Assembly: GCA_003415625.1 (NCBI GenBank)
Contig: PYIU01000003.1
Span: 4,526,001-4,590,000 of the forward strand
DNA length: 64,000 nt
Direction: 5' to 3'
From: Aquanectria penicillioides
Lineage: Eukaryota > Ascomycota > Sordariomycetes > Hypocreales > Nectriaceae
Shown here: positions 23,929-36,144 of the stretch, one piece after another
How the letters are laid out: the number at the start of each line of letters is the position of its first letter
Numbering within the stretch: position 1 is the stretch's first letter
Position numbers and translations under genes: made by a program
Notes under the pieces: model-generated
What the model was told of the DNA's origin: nothing
Database searches by the model: none
What the model saw: the letters and a program-made list of their open reading frames with translations, nothing else

Positions 23929-24366
23929 TAGCGATTACTCAGACAGAGAGGTCCACCAAAATCGGAGGTTTATGTTGACGGTCATCCCCCGCGGTCAAGG
24001 GTGGGAAATGGGCTTAACTTGCCTCTGGTGAGGAGCTCCGCTGTCGGCTGCCCGATCGGACATGGAGAGAGACAGAGAGGGGAATGAAAACAAAAAAAAA
24101 AAAACACCAAGGATCGTGACCTGGCTAGCCAGTTTAAACAGTTTTCCTCCTACCTTGTCAGGGGGGCAAGGGGCGCCGCCTTGTCTCCATAGTATCTGCC
24201 CGGCCTCAGACAAAATATTACGACAGAAGCTGAACTGAAAGGGCGCAAAGTACGGTACTGTTTCAATAACTGTGCAATACCTAAGTGTATCAAAAGTATG
24301 CGCACAAGCCTCGAAAGGTGGTGCGGTGCATATGCATATGACTCCTTGTCCTCTCTTGTCTCGCTC

Positions 24367-24422
24367 ACCACCACCACCACCACCACCACCACCACCACAG
24401 CCGCAGCCGCCGCCGCCGCCGC
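24367..24422 (+). repeat. Compound (CAC)n-(GCC)n tract
   Basis: About eleven CAC/ACC units pass into GCC/GCA units. It is intergenic, lies about 0.7 kb upstream of the MFS start and is not part of a supported gene. Confidence 0.85.
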
Positions 24423-25129
24423 GCCCTCGCCGGTCAAGGATTGGATGCGTCAAACAAGGCACATTCGGCCGGCCGATGTACGGATCTGCTGCGGCATGCT
24501 GGTGCCCGTGAGGTGCCCGTGACCACTCCATCCCCGCCCAAACCCGTGCGAATCCTCGTCATCTCCGACAACCTCAGCCAAGCCCTCCCGCCCGCATTGT
24601 CCAATGGCCGGCCCTGCCTCGTTACATTTACAGGCCGCCCTTGAACACACAAATTCTCTCCATCCATCTCCATTGTCGTCCCCCTGCAAAGTCTCACAGG
24701 CTAATGACGGGGATCATGCAGATGGCTTGGAGTCCAAGTGGATCTCTTGCCGAATGCACATTTTCTGCACGGCACACTGGATGGAGCCCACTCTCACTTC
24801 CTCCAAACCCAGTTCAGCTACCCGCCAACCAACCGCCACAGCGGATTAATAACTTCGCCTCTCTCTTCGAGTCCTGTTTCTCTTTTCCTTTCACCTCATT
24901 TCCCTCCCCCCTCAATCTTCTTTCTAGCCTGGTTTTCTCCTGTCTACTAAGACTTCTTTTCTCCAGGTCTTTGACGCCTAGTTATTTTGTTTTGGAAACT
25001 CGGAAAATACCCCTTGCCTTCTCATCCTCGTGAAGACGCTTCCTGCCACCATCGTCCAGGAGTAGATTTTTTTTTTCCTCAGCTTCACCCCGTGCTCCAC
25101 CCCAAACTCGCGAGGTTCGAGCCATAACA

Positions 25130-27432
25130 ATGGCTACGGATTCAAAGCCCAAGCTGCCTGCCAAGCAGCTGGCCATTCTGGGTAAGGATGACGGAAATTC
25201 TTTGCCACGCTCAACATGTCATGACGATCCAAGTGGCTGAGTCTTAGTTGCGGGAGTTGCGTCATGACATGGTTCACTCACCACCCCTCCATTCCTGTCG
25301 CCGACCCTCCGTGCGCCTCCCAAGTTGGGTTGGTCTTCTACAGTCTGTCTAAATGGATACTTGCTCTACACTTGCTTTTGGGCGTTGCTCGTTGTTATTA
25401 TCCCAAAAAATGACTCTCACCTGTCTTTTGCCTGGCCTCTTGACTCTCTCTCTCTCCGCCTCTTGTGATTCGACACTCCCATGTCCCAATTCTCATACGG
25501 AGCAGGTCATAGCTCATGACAAGACGAAGATGACCTCAACACCAACGTCAGCACAAGCACCAGCACAAACGCCCTCGCACCCCAGCCAGCCATGAACCAG
25601 CCCACTGTGGTCAACAGGTACCTTCCACCTAGTCCTGCGTCAAACGCTAACATGTGTCACAGCTATTGCCAGAGTTGCTGAACCAATGGCTTACACGTCC
25701 GTCTTCCCCTACCTCCCTGACATGATCAAGAGCTTCGGCGTAGAGCAAAACAAAGTTGCTCGGTGGGCTGGCATCACCTCCGGTGTCTTTTCCATCTCGC
25801 AAAGTATCACCGCTGTCGCCTGGGGAAAGGCTTCAGACGTCTATGGCCGAAAGCCGACCATCATTATCGGATTGCTCGCAACCATGGTCTGCTTCGTGAT
25901 ATGGGGCATGTCCACAAGTTTGCCCATGGCCATCGCGATCCGAGCCATCCAGGGCGGTGGTAACGGAAATGGTCAGTAACGCTCAATGACAACATCAAAC
26001 CTCCCGCGTTAACAATGATTTCAGTCGGAATCATCCGAACCATGGTTGCCGAGATGGTGCCAGAGAGGGAACTTCAGCCGCGAGCCTTCTCCATCATGCC
26101 TCTGGTATGGAGTGTTGGGTCTGTCATCGGTCCCAGTTTCGGCGGCTTCTTCGCCGAGCCCGCGAAACAGTACCCCGAAATCTTTGGCGACTTTGAGTTC
26201 TTCAAGCGCTTCCCCTTCGCCCTCCCAAATCTGCTCTTGACCATTTTCTTCCTTATTTCCGCCACATGCGCACTCCTATTCCTCCACGTGAGTCTTGAGA
26301 ATACCATCTTTATTACTCCGTATATTGGCACCGATTACTAACCTTGACATATAGGAAACCCTCCCAACCAAGCGTGGCACACAGGATTGGGGCCTGCTCG
26401 TAGGTCAACGACTCACTCGAAGCTTCAGGCGCAAGCCTGCTCCAGTGTCTTCTCGCCGACGTTCCTTCGTCGATGGTGAGGCTACGGCTCCTCTTCTGCC
26501 CAACAAGGTGGTCCTGAAGAAGCATAGCAAGCAAAATGCCACCTCAAGCATGTCGAATGTCTTCACCACGCAGACGGTCATCAACCTTCTTGCCTATTCC
26601 TTCTTGGCTTTCCATTCTGTGGCATATGATCAGGTCCTTACCGTCTTTTTGAACTATCCCGTTATCGAAAAGACTTCAGAGAACTTCAAGCCCCCTTTTT
26701 ACTTTACCGGCGGGTTTGGTCTTTCATCCGGGGAGATCGGCACCATGTTTACACTCTATGGTATTGTCTGTGCAGTGATTCAGTTCCTGGTTTACCCTCC
26801 GCTTGTACGTCGCTTTGGAGTTCTGCAATGCTTCAAGGTCTGCAGTAAGTCTTGATAACCATTTCAAGTTCCCCTTCCATTTTGCTAACACTGTAACAGG
26901 TCTCATTACGCCCATCACTTACTTCTTGACTCCTTACTGCGTGCTGTTTGAATCTTCCAGGGCTCGTTTGACTGCTCTCCTTCTCGTCATGTTCGTCAAG
27001 GGCGCCGCCATCATTGTTGGATTTCCCTCCACCACTATCCTTCTCACCAACTCTGCCACGTCCCTCAGCATCCTCGGCACCCTGAACGGCTTTGCCACCA
27101 CGTTCAGCGGCATCGGCCGAGCGCTCGGCCCTGCTTCCGCTGGTGCCATGTTCACGTGGGGTGCCGACAACGGCTATGTTGTGGCCTCTTGGTTCTACCT
27201 CATGTCCTTTGCTATTATGGGCGCCGTCCCGGTGTTCCTGATTGTTGAAGGAGATGGCCCCACCGCTTCGGTTGAGAGCAGCGATGCTGAGGACAGCGAT
27301 TCCTCTGCTGCCGATACGCTCCGACTTCCAGATGATTCTGCCATCCTAGATGATTCTGATTCCGATGGAGAAATCGGGAAGGCAGCGTATCGGGCGCAGG
27401 GCTATGGTACCATAAAGGGTAAGAGGACTTAA
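25130..27432 (+). CDS. MFS transporter, ZIFL/Ycr023c-like
   Basis: Five exons (25130-25181, 25663-25971, 26025-26287, 26355-26844, 26900-27432) encode 548 residues. All introns are GT-AG; the first is 481 nt, far longer than the others (53, 67 and 55 nt). About twelve hydrophobic helices are visible. MFS motif A, GKASDVYGRKP, lies between helices 2 and 3 near residue 70-80. The opening KLPAKQLAILAIARVAEP and the segment SVFPYLPDMIKSFGV match the fungal DHA1-like group related to plant zinc-induced facilitator-like carriers and yeast Ycr023c, proton-coupled vacuolar or plasma-membrane exporters whose substrates are mostly unknown. The central cytoplasmic loop is long, basic and contains ATAPLLPNK, a possible dileucine signal. 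The C-terminal tail is Ser/Asp-rich and acidic, a likely phosphorylation region. Confidence 0.9.
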
Positions 27433-28386
27433 GAGATCGGGTTGCAGATGATAGATGTGCACATGATGGATGCATTTAATGGTTCATTAGTCGACGTATG
27501 GGTCTCGGAACGGAAAGGGGCTTGGCCTTGAGGGTATTATGTTATAGCGAATCAGCATTGCACGTATGCATAGTGGGCGTTGCATGTCATCAGGATGACA
27601 CATTGGAGGCTAAAATGATAATGGGAAGCAGGAATAAAAGCATGATTTGTATTTGCGCCTAGCTTGACCAATACCAGGGGCGCCATTTGAAAAATGTTCA
27701 GTAATGAGAGAAAAGCGCGTGTCTATTCCCCTCCTAGATATTTCTGTCCTTGAACACACCTCCCTCCACCACTCCTACCTAATTCTCCCTTCAGTGTATA
27801 TATATGTATGTAGATAAGTAATTTCAATGATTATAAAAAGATAAGAGACCAAAAAGATAAGAGACCAAAAAAATAAAAATAAAAAATAAAAAAGAGCATG
27901 TCTTAATGTCATCAAAATGACAATGGCCAAAAGGGTATACGCCGTCCCTCATGATGTGTGCGTGTGTGATACTCTATCCCGGGAGAAAGAACAGAACCAA
28001 TATGCACCCGTTTTCCCAAGATATGCTTTTTAAAAAAAAAAAAACAGCCGAACCGTATTTGGTTGGCCACTGATTTCCCAACGCCGTCGCAATGCCACCA
28101 AATTGTGTTACTCGCAGTGCCGTTTTCATACAAAGGGAAGATTTATGGGTACATGATGCTGGTTTCAGACCATAGGGGGGCCTTCAATTCCAGACGGCTT
28201 CCTCACTATGTTGATTTTCGCCAGATCTGATAGAAAACGGGGGGGGGGGTTGAAAAAAAAGTCCACCTCCCTAACAAACTCATGTCCATACTTCTGACAT
28301 GATACCATACCTGCCATGACCCTTTTGCTCATGGCTGGATAAAGGCGGACAACGCCCGGGCTGGGGGCGTTCCGCTTCGCAGTCCC
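27433..28386. other. Convergent 3' spacer
   Basis: Nearly 1 kb of AT-rich DNA lies between the MFS and SprT-like gene ends. It includes a tandem duplication of a 16-17 bp AAAAGATAAGAGACCA unit at about 27836-27870, A-rich runs and a G10 run near 28240. Both 3' UTRs probably lie here. Confidence 0.6.
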
Positions 28387-29886
28387 TTAAACGTATGGCG
28401 AGCCCACGCCTTGAATGCCGCGGCCATGGAAATCATCTGGCTCATGCCAATGCCAGTCGTCGTGGCCCGGGTGCTGAGGTTGCTGCGGGTGCAGCTGGTG
28501 ATGTTGAGGTCGTGGTGGGCGGGGCTCAATTGGAGGATAATCGTCCTTGTCCCTATGAGTGCAGCCAGCCCAACTGCGCCAGGGACCGCTATCACCGTGG
28601 ATGTCTCCTTCGTTTTCAAAATCCCGTTCGTTGTGTTCGCGGAACAGATCCAGGTCCGCTTCCATCTCGCCTAGTCTCAGATATCCTCTCCCAACCCAGT
28701 TATCTATCCTCTCTGCGATCTGGTGGAACCCTTCGGTGTGCCCGCCGTCCTGGCCGGCTTTGAGTCCACATGTCACGAACAGGTAGCTGTGGATCATCTC
28801 GTGCAAGAATGTCGATATGAGCAACCGCCGGTTGTATTTTGTGTCCTTGAGGATGGGTGACGATAGCACAATTAGTGTTTCGTAACCGTCTCGAGGGTGG
28901 CGGCAGCGGCGGACGGCTGTGGTTCCAACAATGTGAGCCTGGTACTGGGCGCTGGCGGGATGGCTCCAATCCCATGCCACACGGCCATTTAGGCGCTTAG
29001 CGAAGAACAGCTCGTTGGCAGCCGAGAAAATGCTGCGCAGGGCGTCGTTATCGAGGGGCCACTCCGGGGTGTTGCCCAGCGACTTGGGATTGATCAGTGT
29101 CTTAAGGATGCGGCCATGCCGTGAATCAAGACGACGGCGGCGAGGGTTGAGGCCATTGACGTGGTTGAGGACAAGACGAGCCGCCTCCTCGTCGCTCATG
29201 AAGCCATCTTCGTCATCGGCATCAGGGACGAGGCTGACATGGGATTGTTGGGTAGTGTCGGAGGAAATTGACAGCCCGGACTGGGTGCGTTCCATGTCAC
29301 AGGCTTCGGAGACGGGGTGGCAAGCTGCGGGAAGGGGAGCGCCGGGGCCGAGCGGTGCCAAAACGGGTCCTGTGCCGGGGCCGGGCTCGGGTCCGAAACT
29401 CAGAGGAGGGATGGGAGGGAATTCGGGAGGTGGCGATTTCTCTCGGAGAACATAAAAGTCGGGATGTTTGACAGGCAAGGAAACATGTGGTAGAAAATGG
29501 GGTTGAGAAGGCGGGCTTATGGCGTGGAAGTCATGGCCATGGTCGTGGCTGTTATTGTTGCCATTGTTGTTGGCACTGTTGGCAGTGTTGTCTCTGTGGG
29601 ATAGGAAGCCATCGCCAATGGTGCTGGGGGGGTAGCTACTAGCATGATCATTAGGAGGACCTCGGTAGCAATTGCCGCCTTCATAGTCGCATCCTCCTTG
29701 ACTTCGGGTTGCCCAATACCCATGGGGTGGAAAGTCCAGAAAACCAATCTTCTTGCGCTTGGCGACAAAGTCATCGCCACTATCGCCACCGTCGGAATGG
29801 CTCACCCTCCGCTTCGATTTCTGAACATAGTATCGGTCATCGGGGGCACTTCGTGCTTGACCCCCTTCACCCTCCCAAGAGGCCAT
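28387..29886 (-). CDS. SprT-like zinc metalloprotease domain protein
   Basis: A single exon of 499 residues from an ATG at 29886. The N-terminal half is disordered, with a basic cluster (KSKRR, KRKKIGF) that looks like a nuclear localisation signal. The SprT-like domain spans about 270-400. It has the zinc motif HEMIHSYL at 362-366 with catalytic Glu, and a third histidine in GGHTEGFH near 383-388. Its hydrophobic flank and ANELFFAKRLNGRV segment match SprT/Spartan-like proteases, which in eukaryotes cut DNA-protein crosslinks. No PIP box or UBZ finger is evident, so a Spartan-type repair role is inference. The last about 60 residues are His/Pro/Gln-rich (many HH, HxH), which could bind metal. 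The gene converges on the MFS transporter. Confidence 0.87.
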   Translation of the reverse strand: MASWEGEGGQARSAPDDRYYVQKSKRRVSHSDGGDSGDDFVAKRKKIGFLDFPPHGYWATRSQGGCDYEGGNCYRGPPNDHASSYPPSTIGDGFLSHRDNTANSANNNGNNNSHDHGHDFHAISPPSQPHFLPHVSLPVKHPDFYVLREKSPPPEFPPIPPLSFGPEPGPGTGPVLAPLGPGAPLPAACHPVSEACDMERTQSGLSISSDTTQQSHVSLVPDADDEDGFMSDEEAARLVLNHVNGLNPRRRRLDSRHGRILKTLINPKSLGNTPEWPLDNDALRSIFSAANELFFAKRLNGRVAWDWSHPASAQYQAHIVGTTAVRRCRHPRDGYETLIVLSSPILKDTKYNRRLLISTFLHEMIHSYLFVTCGLKAGQDGGHTEGFHQIAERIDNWVGRGYLRLGEMEADLDLFREHNERDFENEGDIHGDSGPWRSWAGCTHRDKDDYPPIEPRPPRPQHHQLHPQQPQHPGHDDWHWHEPDDFHGRGIQGVGSPYV

Positions 29887-31245
29887 GGGACATGCTCAAC
29901 CGGGGTCAGCGTCAACGGAATCGCCAACGTTGACAGGACAAGGAAGGATGCCGGAAGATAGTCACATATATGCCACCGTCGACAATGTGACGTCGCCGAT
30001 GGGATGGGCCGGGCTGGGGAATGAATGGTTGGGGGTGGCGGCGAATTTGATCACACCACCACTCGGGACAGAGCTTCCGTTGGGGATTGGTGAGACGCGG
30101 AAGCGGGGATGTGAGAGTCGAGTGCGATTTCGGAATTCGAATGCGAAAAGATGAAATAAAAAAAAAATGAATCCTCAGGAAGCCAAAGTGAAATACGATT
30201 GAAGGCTTTACCCCTGGCGCTGGTTGCGGTGTGTCGCTCAGGGAGATGTCGGTGTGCCCGGAGGCTGGATGCAGTCGGTCCAGGTGGCGGTAGGGTGTGT
30301 GGCCACAATGATTTGTGGATGAGAGGAGTTCAACCGACGAAGATGACAGGAGGAGAAGGTGAAGATGATGAAGATTTGGGAGGATGAAGATCAAGAAACT
30401 TGAACGACAAGGGTTGGGGCCCAGGGAGACGAAGAGGAACGGGAGGGATGGGGGAAACAGAGTTTCACCGAAAGTGTCGTGGATCGCAGTCGTCGTCAGT
30501 TCGTCGGTCGTTGTGGTCCTGGGTCCTCTTCGATCCGCCGGGCGCGTGCCGTGCTGGGTGCGAAAATCGATTTCGGAAGAGGCGTCAAAGAAAAGTGACT
30601 AACTCGGGACTAAACATAAGAGAAAAGCGCAACGCCGGGGGGCGGGATCTCCAGTCCAAATAATAAGCCGGCCAAGCCACCCAAGCAGGGCCGTTTTCAA
30701 ATCTGTCAGTCTGGGTCTGCTCCCCAATCCAAATCCAAGGTCTAAGGTCTAAGACCTGGCTGGGACGCTGGCAGGTTGGGGAGTACTGTAGCGGAGCCCA
30801 GAGTTAGAATCCCATGCCAGGTCTGTACGAATCAGCGCTGGGGAATCCCTGCATGAGCGCGCAGCCAAGGGATAGAAGCCACCCGCACACACGATGAGAG
30901 GACGACACGAGACAAGAGATCCCTGGCCTCGAATCGAGTGTCGTCGCCTCACTCTGCAAGCAAGCTGCGTCTCGTTTTGGAGAGGAGATGGCGGCGAGTC
31001 TCGGTCGCCGGCTTGCGATGGCTTGGTGCGACAGACAGACCCTGCCTCCAGGAGGCGAAAGATCTGCTTTGTTCCACTTCCACCTCTACTTCTTCTGCGT
31101 CGTCTACTTCCCCAACCGCCTGGCGAAAACGCCTTGTTGTCGCCCGCTTCGCACCTGAACTTGAGAATGAGCCACCGCTCTGCAATGATGCCATGAAAGG
31201 GAGCTGCTATAGGACGCCTGACACGACGACTTGATCACAGAGCGT

Positions 31246-31271
31246 CCAGCCCAGCCCAGCCCAGCCCAGCC
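31246..31271 (+). repeat. (CCCAG)n pentanucleotide tract
   Basis: About five units, the reverse complement of the TGGGC tract at 4575-4606. Confidence 0.85.
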
Positions 31272-32189
31272 TAAGCCAAGGGCCGGTTTTCTGAGGGCCC
31301 AGACAGACGGCGGCGAAGGGCGCCCCAGACCCAAGCGGTGTGGTGTCACGAAGATGGCGTGTAACAGCGCATGGCGGCTGTACTCGACATGGCCATTGTA
31401 CCTACACAAGGGGGGTCAATGGAAATCTATGGGCTACGGCCAAGCAGGAAACAGGGCGAAACACGCCTCCATCCGTCCAGCAGCAGCAGCAGCAAAGCAT
31501 GCAGGCAGGTGGGGGAGGGCCGCGGGAAAGACGCTGTCCGCAGCAAGAGGCTGAGGCATGTCAGATCACTCAACTTAGTTTCCTAGCTTTGGGGTGGAAG
31601 ACTCAGAGTCCTCGGAGACCTTAGAGACGCCCAAGGTGCCGTATCCCATGAACCAACCATATCCAAGGATGTTCCTTTCACTTTCTAATTCCAGGGCATT
31701 GGAGCCGAGGCGTCGACGTGCTTCTCTTTCGATTCTGGTTCAACTTCCAAGGCCAAAACACCCCATCACTTATCGTCCCTCCCAGGGAATCCCATGAACA
31801 ATCTCGCTCCGTCCCCATGCCTCGTCGCTTGTTCTTTTCTTCCCCCTCTTGTTCCTACTCCTCCTCCCATGCTCCCGGCCTTAAGAGGAACACTACCATT
31901 ATGCGGCCCCGCCGGCCGTCCAACCTGCCCCGTGAGGCGAAATACTCTAGTGGCTTTCCAGGCTCCGCTTCACTGAGGTTTGGGGGGTTGTTGACAGCGC
32001 AGCTTTTCTCCACTGGCCATATCCACTTCCCGCCAGGCCGTGGGCCCCTAAATTGCCTGTGACGCTTGTCTGTGGGAATCTGGGTTTTCGATTGCCCGTC
32101 AAGTCCGGTTCTCAGACCGACCCTGTTTTGGCCGTCAATGCGACTGGACCTGCGTGTCTCATCCATCCTACTTCTTTGCTGCCAGACTA

Positions 32190-32245
32190 TACCTGCGTGT
32201 GTGCGCGCGCATGTGCGTTTACGTGTGCGCGTGCGTGTGCGTGTG
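32190..32245 (+). repeat. Alternating purine-pyrimidine (GT/GC)n tract
   Basis: Runs of GTGTGTGCGCGCGCATGTGCG type alternate strictly for long stretches, a composition able to adopt Z-DNA. It is intergenic. Confidence 0.75.
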
Positions 32246-34088
32246 AGGGCATGTATGGTTGACGCATCTACCCGTCAGCAAAGGGCAAAGAAAAGGTCCA
32301 TTTGTACCTGACCCAAACAACGCCCAACGGACTATGTATTCGGGCTTCTCCCAACAAAAGAATGACAAACCAATTTAGTCATTCGGCCAATAAAGGGAAT
32401 ATCCTTCCATTTCCGGCCGGCGCAATCTTCGCCTCGTTCGTCCAAACTATTGTCTCGGTTCATCAGCCAGAGCAATCAATCGACTTAGTTGTTGTAGGGC
32501 CTGCTCTTTTCATTGGCCCAAGGCCGTTCTGTGAGGCCTGTGATTGGCCGCCCTGTTATTTCGTGCCTTCGAACCAGCGTCCACCAACGCAGACGCTGAC
32601 ACTGTTACCGACGACTTACACTGCTAATACCCAATTTAAATCTATCCGTACATGTGCCCTGTGTACAGTGTTGTATTCTAGACAAATACCCCGTAGTGCC
32701 GACGAATCACGGGAGCGGTCACAATCATCTTGGCCTCTCGCGAACTGCCCTTAGGGCAACTTGCTCCATGCTGATATACAAGGCTCGTCGATTGGAGAAA
32801 CTAAAGCAAGCCCTTCCACATCTGGAACCCGCCAACGAAGAAACTCAAGATGCACAGCGGGTTCGAGAAGAGATGTCCCTCCCCCCCGGCCTAGTGACTC
32901 AGTCCACAATGCTCACCAAATTTCCAAGGAGCGTAATATCACCCTCAAACTAATATATCTATCCAGGTTTTAAAATAAAAATGGTTGAAGAATTTCCAAC
33001 CATTTTACGTTATTGTGTTTGATGAAACCCTTGTTTGACTATGATGCCTGTGGCTTTGAGAGCGCGTGGTTGAGGATTGCAGGAATATGAGATACTCAAG
33101 TGACGGGGCGGAAGTTTCTAGCATCCACTGTACGGATAGATGCAGTCGCAGATGCAGATGGGATGGATGCAAACGCATCCTGCATCGTATACAGTGAGTG
33201 ACTCAAAACGCTTCGCTAGTGACGTGACACGCGCAACCAACTAGCAGAAAGCCCCACGAGTCCACGACACACAGTTGAGGCCTCGACGGACAAGGAGGAA
33301 GAAGACACGACAGATGCGAGTCGAAAACACAGGGCAACCACACAGGCTGCAGACGGCTATCGTCCAGGTCACGAGGGGAGCCGACAACGTATCGGTCGCC
33401 GGGCTGAGAAGAGCTGAGAAGAATGGCAATGGAGAAAAAGGGAGCTGACATGCAGAGAAACCCGGCCATTCTGCCCCTATCGGTCGGTTTCCCATGGCGG
33501 CGTGCTCATCCCCATCCATCCATCCCATGCCATGTGCTGCCGATCCTGGTGTCAATCTTAGCATCTGGACCAACACCAAGGCTTGCAGCGGCCACCACAT
33601 CGAGCGCGCCGCAACATGCAAACACCCTGTTTTACAATGCCCATGTTACCACTCCCGCTACACCACGCACATCAACACAGCCTGCTAGCCTGCTTTTCTT
33701 CTGCGCCGATTGCACGCGACTCCCAACGCATCGTGCGCATCTGGCCTCGTCTTGCCCGCGACCCGCCGGCCTTCAACCGAACTACCAAGCCAAGAGGGGG
33801 AGGGAGGGAGGGGCCTCGTCGTCTCCGCCGACGATCCCTCTTCACGAAACCTTTCGCTCCTCGGGCAGGCAGAATTCGTCTTTTCCATCTAGGATCTTGC
33901 TTGCAATTTGGACTTTTTCACTCTTGTAAATCCTACCCTGCATTATAAACGCTCTCAAACGCTCTCTTTTTCTTTTGCTTCCTATGCCCCCTCCCTTTTT
34001 TTGCATTGAAACCGTTGGACCATTATCATCGCCTCATAAACGCCCTCCTGCAGCACCTGCGCGGCACAAATCGACACCGCCGGCTTCT

Positions 34089-36144
34089 TTATTGCGTCCC
34101 TGGGTCCAGTCCTAACCCTCTAACGAACCGTACCTCGTCTGCCTGCCGCTCCAGTGCCTCTCGCATCTTCTCACTATACTCGCGCCGCTCAGTCTCGTTG
34201 GCCATACCTTCGGGGTTTACTTCTTCGAAGTCTTCTGCCGCAAAGAGCGGGTCGCCCGTAAAACTGACCATTCCCAACTTCTCTCCTGTCCAGAACAGGA
34301 TGTTGTCCTCGTTGGGCCGCTCCCGGCTGTGCCTCGACTTGGTTGATAGAATTTTGCGAGCGAGGTCATCCGACCCAGGCATAGAGGCAAAAAGGGATGA
34401 CTGAGTCTGCAGATCGCTGTGTCCGATCCTAATCCTTCGGCATTCGGTATGCCCGTCCCTCTCGAACCATTTGATAAGTCCTGCGCCGTCAGAAAACACA
34501 ATCTTAGTTCCGTGGTTGGTTACCGACAGAATGATCGACGAGGCCGCCTTGTACCGGTTCTTCATGGTCGAGTTTTGAAGCACCGCACTACCATTTGAGT
34601 GCACCGCTGAGCTCAGCCCATACAGCTCTAGGGATCCCTTCGTCTTGTACTCGCCACCAGCGATCAGCGTCCGGCCATCTCCAATAGTTTTGCACAAGGC
34701 AACTCTCTCGGCCGAGAGCTCGCCGCGCCGCCTCACTTCATGGTCCACCGTAGAGAAGGGGTATGGAAGCGCCGCAAGGCTTGACAGTCTGGACCCTGAA
34801 TAGATGGAACCCATTATTTTTGGGAATTTGCGCCGATCGTAGTGTAAAATGTTCGAAAAGCGCCCCGCCACGTAAATGTCGTCGGAGACCATATCGTGGT
34901 CGCCAGGGCGAGGCAGATGGAGGACGCTGATCGGCGTGGGCTGAGACAGCGAGGCGTAGGGCGGCAGTGGTTTCGGGTCAAAGATCGACTTGAAGGGGCT
35001 ATCGTCGTCCCACCCTGGCGCGTCAACCCGATCTACCACATCATGATTTACATTCGTCCGCGCCCTAAAGTCGTGCAGGTGGATTCCCAACGACGTGCCC
35101 ACTGTTAGCGGGACACCATCATGAACTTGAGAAAGCGTGGTTATGGACCACTCGAATGATTCGCGGCTGACCACCTCCAGGCGGTTAAGATCGACTTCAA
35201 GGAGGTCTGCGAGGGTGTAGGTAGGACGTCAGTTGCGATATGACAGGGTGGAGTTGGTGTGGATGTGTACTTACGACTTTGAACAGCAAAGAAGGCGCGG
35301 TGGCCGTTGTTGTTCACGCTTACACATTCTGTGACTCCGGAGTCGATTCTCTTGGACCGTCTTGTTCTTTCATTGGACCTCTTGTCCGTGAAGAGAATCT
35401 CCGGTCGGCTTGTCGCGACAATTCCTCCTAGCTTGCCTTTGCTACCATTGACATCCCACAAACACACTGAGCCATCGTCGAGAGGTGAGACCGCCAAAAG
35501 GGTGCCGAGTCCGTCATCCCCGTTGTTCGGGCTGTACAGGGCCATTCCTTGTGCTTCAATCATGTGGTCCGAGGTTCTTTCTTTTACACGTGGAGTTTGT
35601 AACCAGTTGACACTCGTCGGACCGTGGCGCTGGATATATTCATCATACCACGAGACATGCTCGTCAGGGAACGCTGGGTCCCAGTTGGCCATGTCCTGCA
35701 ATAACTGAAGGTGCTCCCGATGGCGTTGATGCGACACATCTTCATCCTGCGATTGAATTCCATGGTTCTCTCCACTAATACATATTCTCTCGTCCAGAGA
35801 TGCGTTGGCGTCGTGCGGGCTCAAGTTTGATGGGGCCGATGTCGCAACATAGCGACGGCGGTTCTGAAGGAAATGGTACCATGAAGACCGTTCAAAACAA
35901 TGGCGTTTCCAAAGCTCGTGATCAAGGCAGACATCACGGAGCCTGTGAGAGAGGAGCTGCAGCCTCGGTAGGTAGTGAGGCTCGAGATCTGGATGTTATG
36001 AGCTGTCAGCGGAGCTAGTCCGGGGCGGGGCGGGCAGATGCACTGCGGGAGAGCACTGGAGGGGCACTGACAGCATAATATCTGGAGCAGGATTTCGTCC
36101 GGCAGCTCATCCAAGCGTCGCGGCGAGCGCTCAGAGTCGTCCAT
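34089..36144 (-). CDS. F-box protein with beta-propeller-like C-terminus
   Basis: Three exons (36144-36072, 35988-35275, 35206-34089) encode 634 residues. The introns are 83 and 68 nt (GTCAGT and GTAAGT donors). The F-box is at about residues 10-50: LDELPDEILLQIL, with the second half, RLQLLSHRLRDVCLDHELW, on exon 2. This arrangement recruits substrates to SCF ubiquitin ligases through Skp1. The rest shows repeated strand patterns and WD-like elements such as GSVCLWDVNG, IYVAGRFSNILHYDRR and LILSVTNHGTKIVFSDGAGLIKWFERDG, so it is probably a divergent WD40 propeller for substrate binding. The C-terminus is helical and charged. Substrate unknown. The start is the ATG at 36144 (MDDSERSPRR), and the stop is TAA at 34089. 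Confidence 0.86.

Larger units (their letters stand above)
29887..34088. other. 4.2 kb gene-poor spacer
   Basis: The promoter of the SprT-like gene occupies the left edge. The rest has only overlapping short frames without domains. Visible structures are a (CCCAG)n tract near 31246-31271, a GTGCGC-type alternating tract near 32190-32245, and C/T-rich runs near 33.6-34.0 kb. Composition changes from GC-rich to mixed at about 31.6 kb. No gene is supported. Confidence 0.5.
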
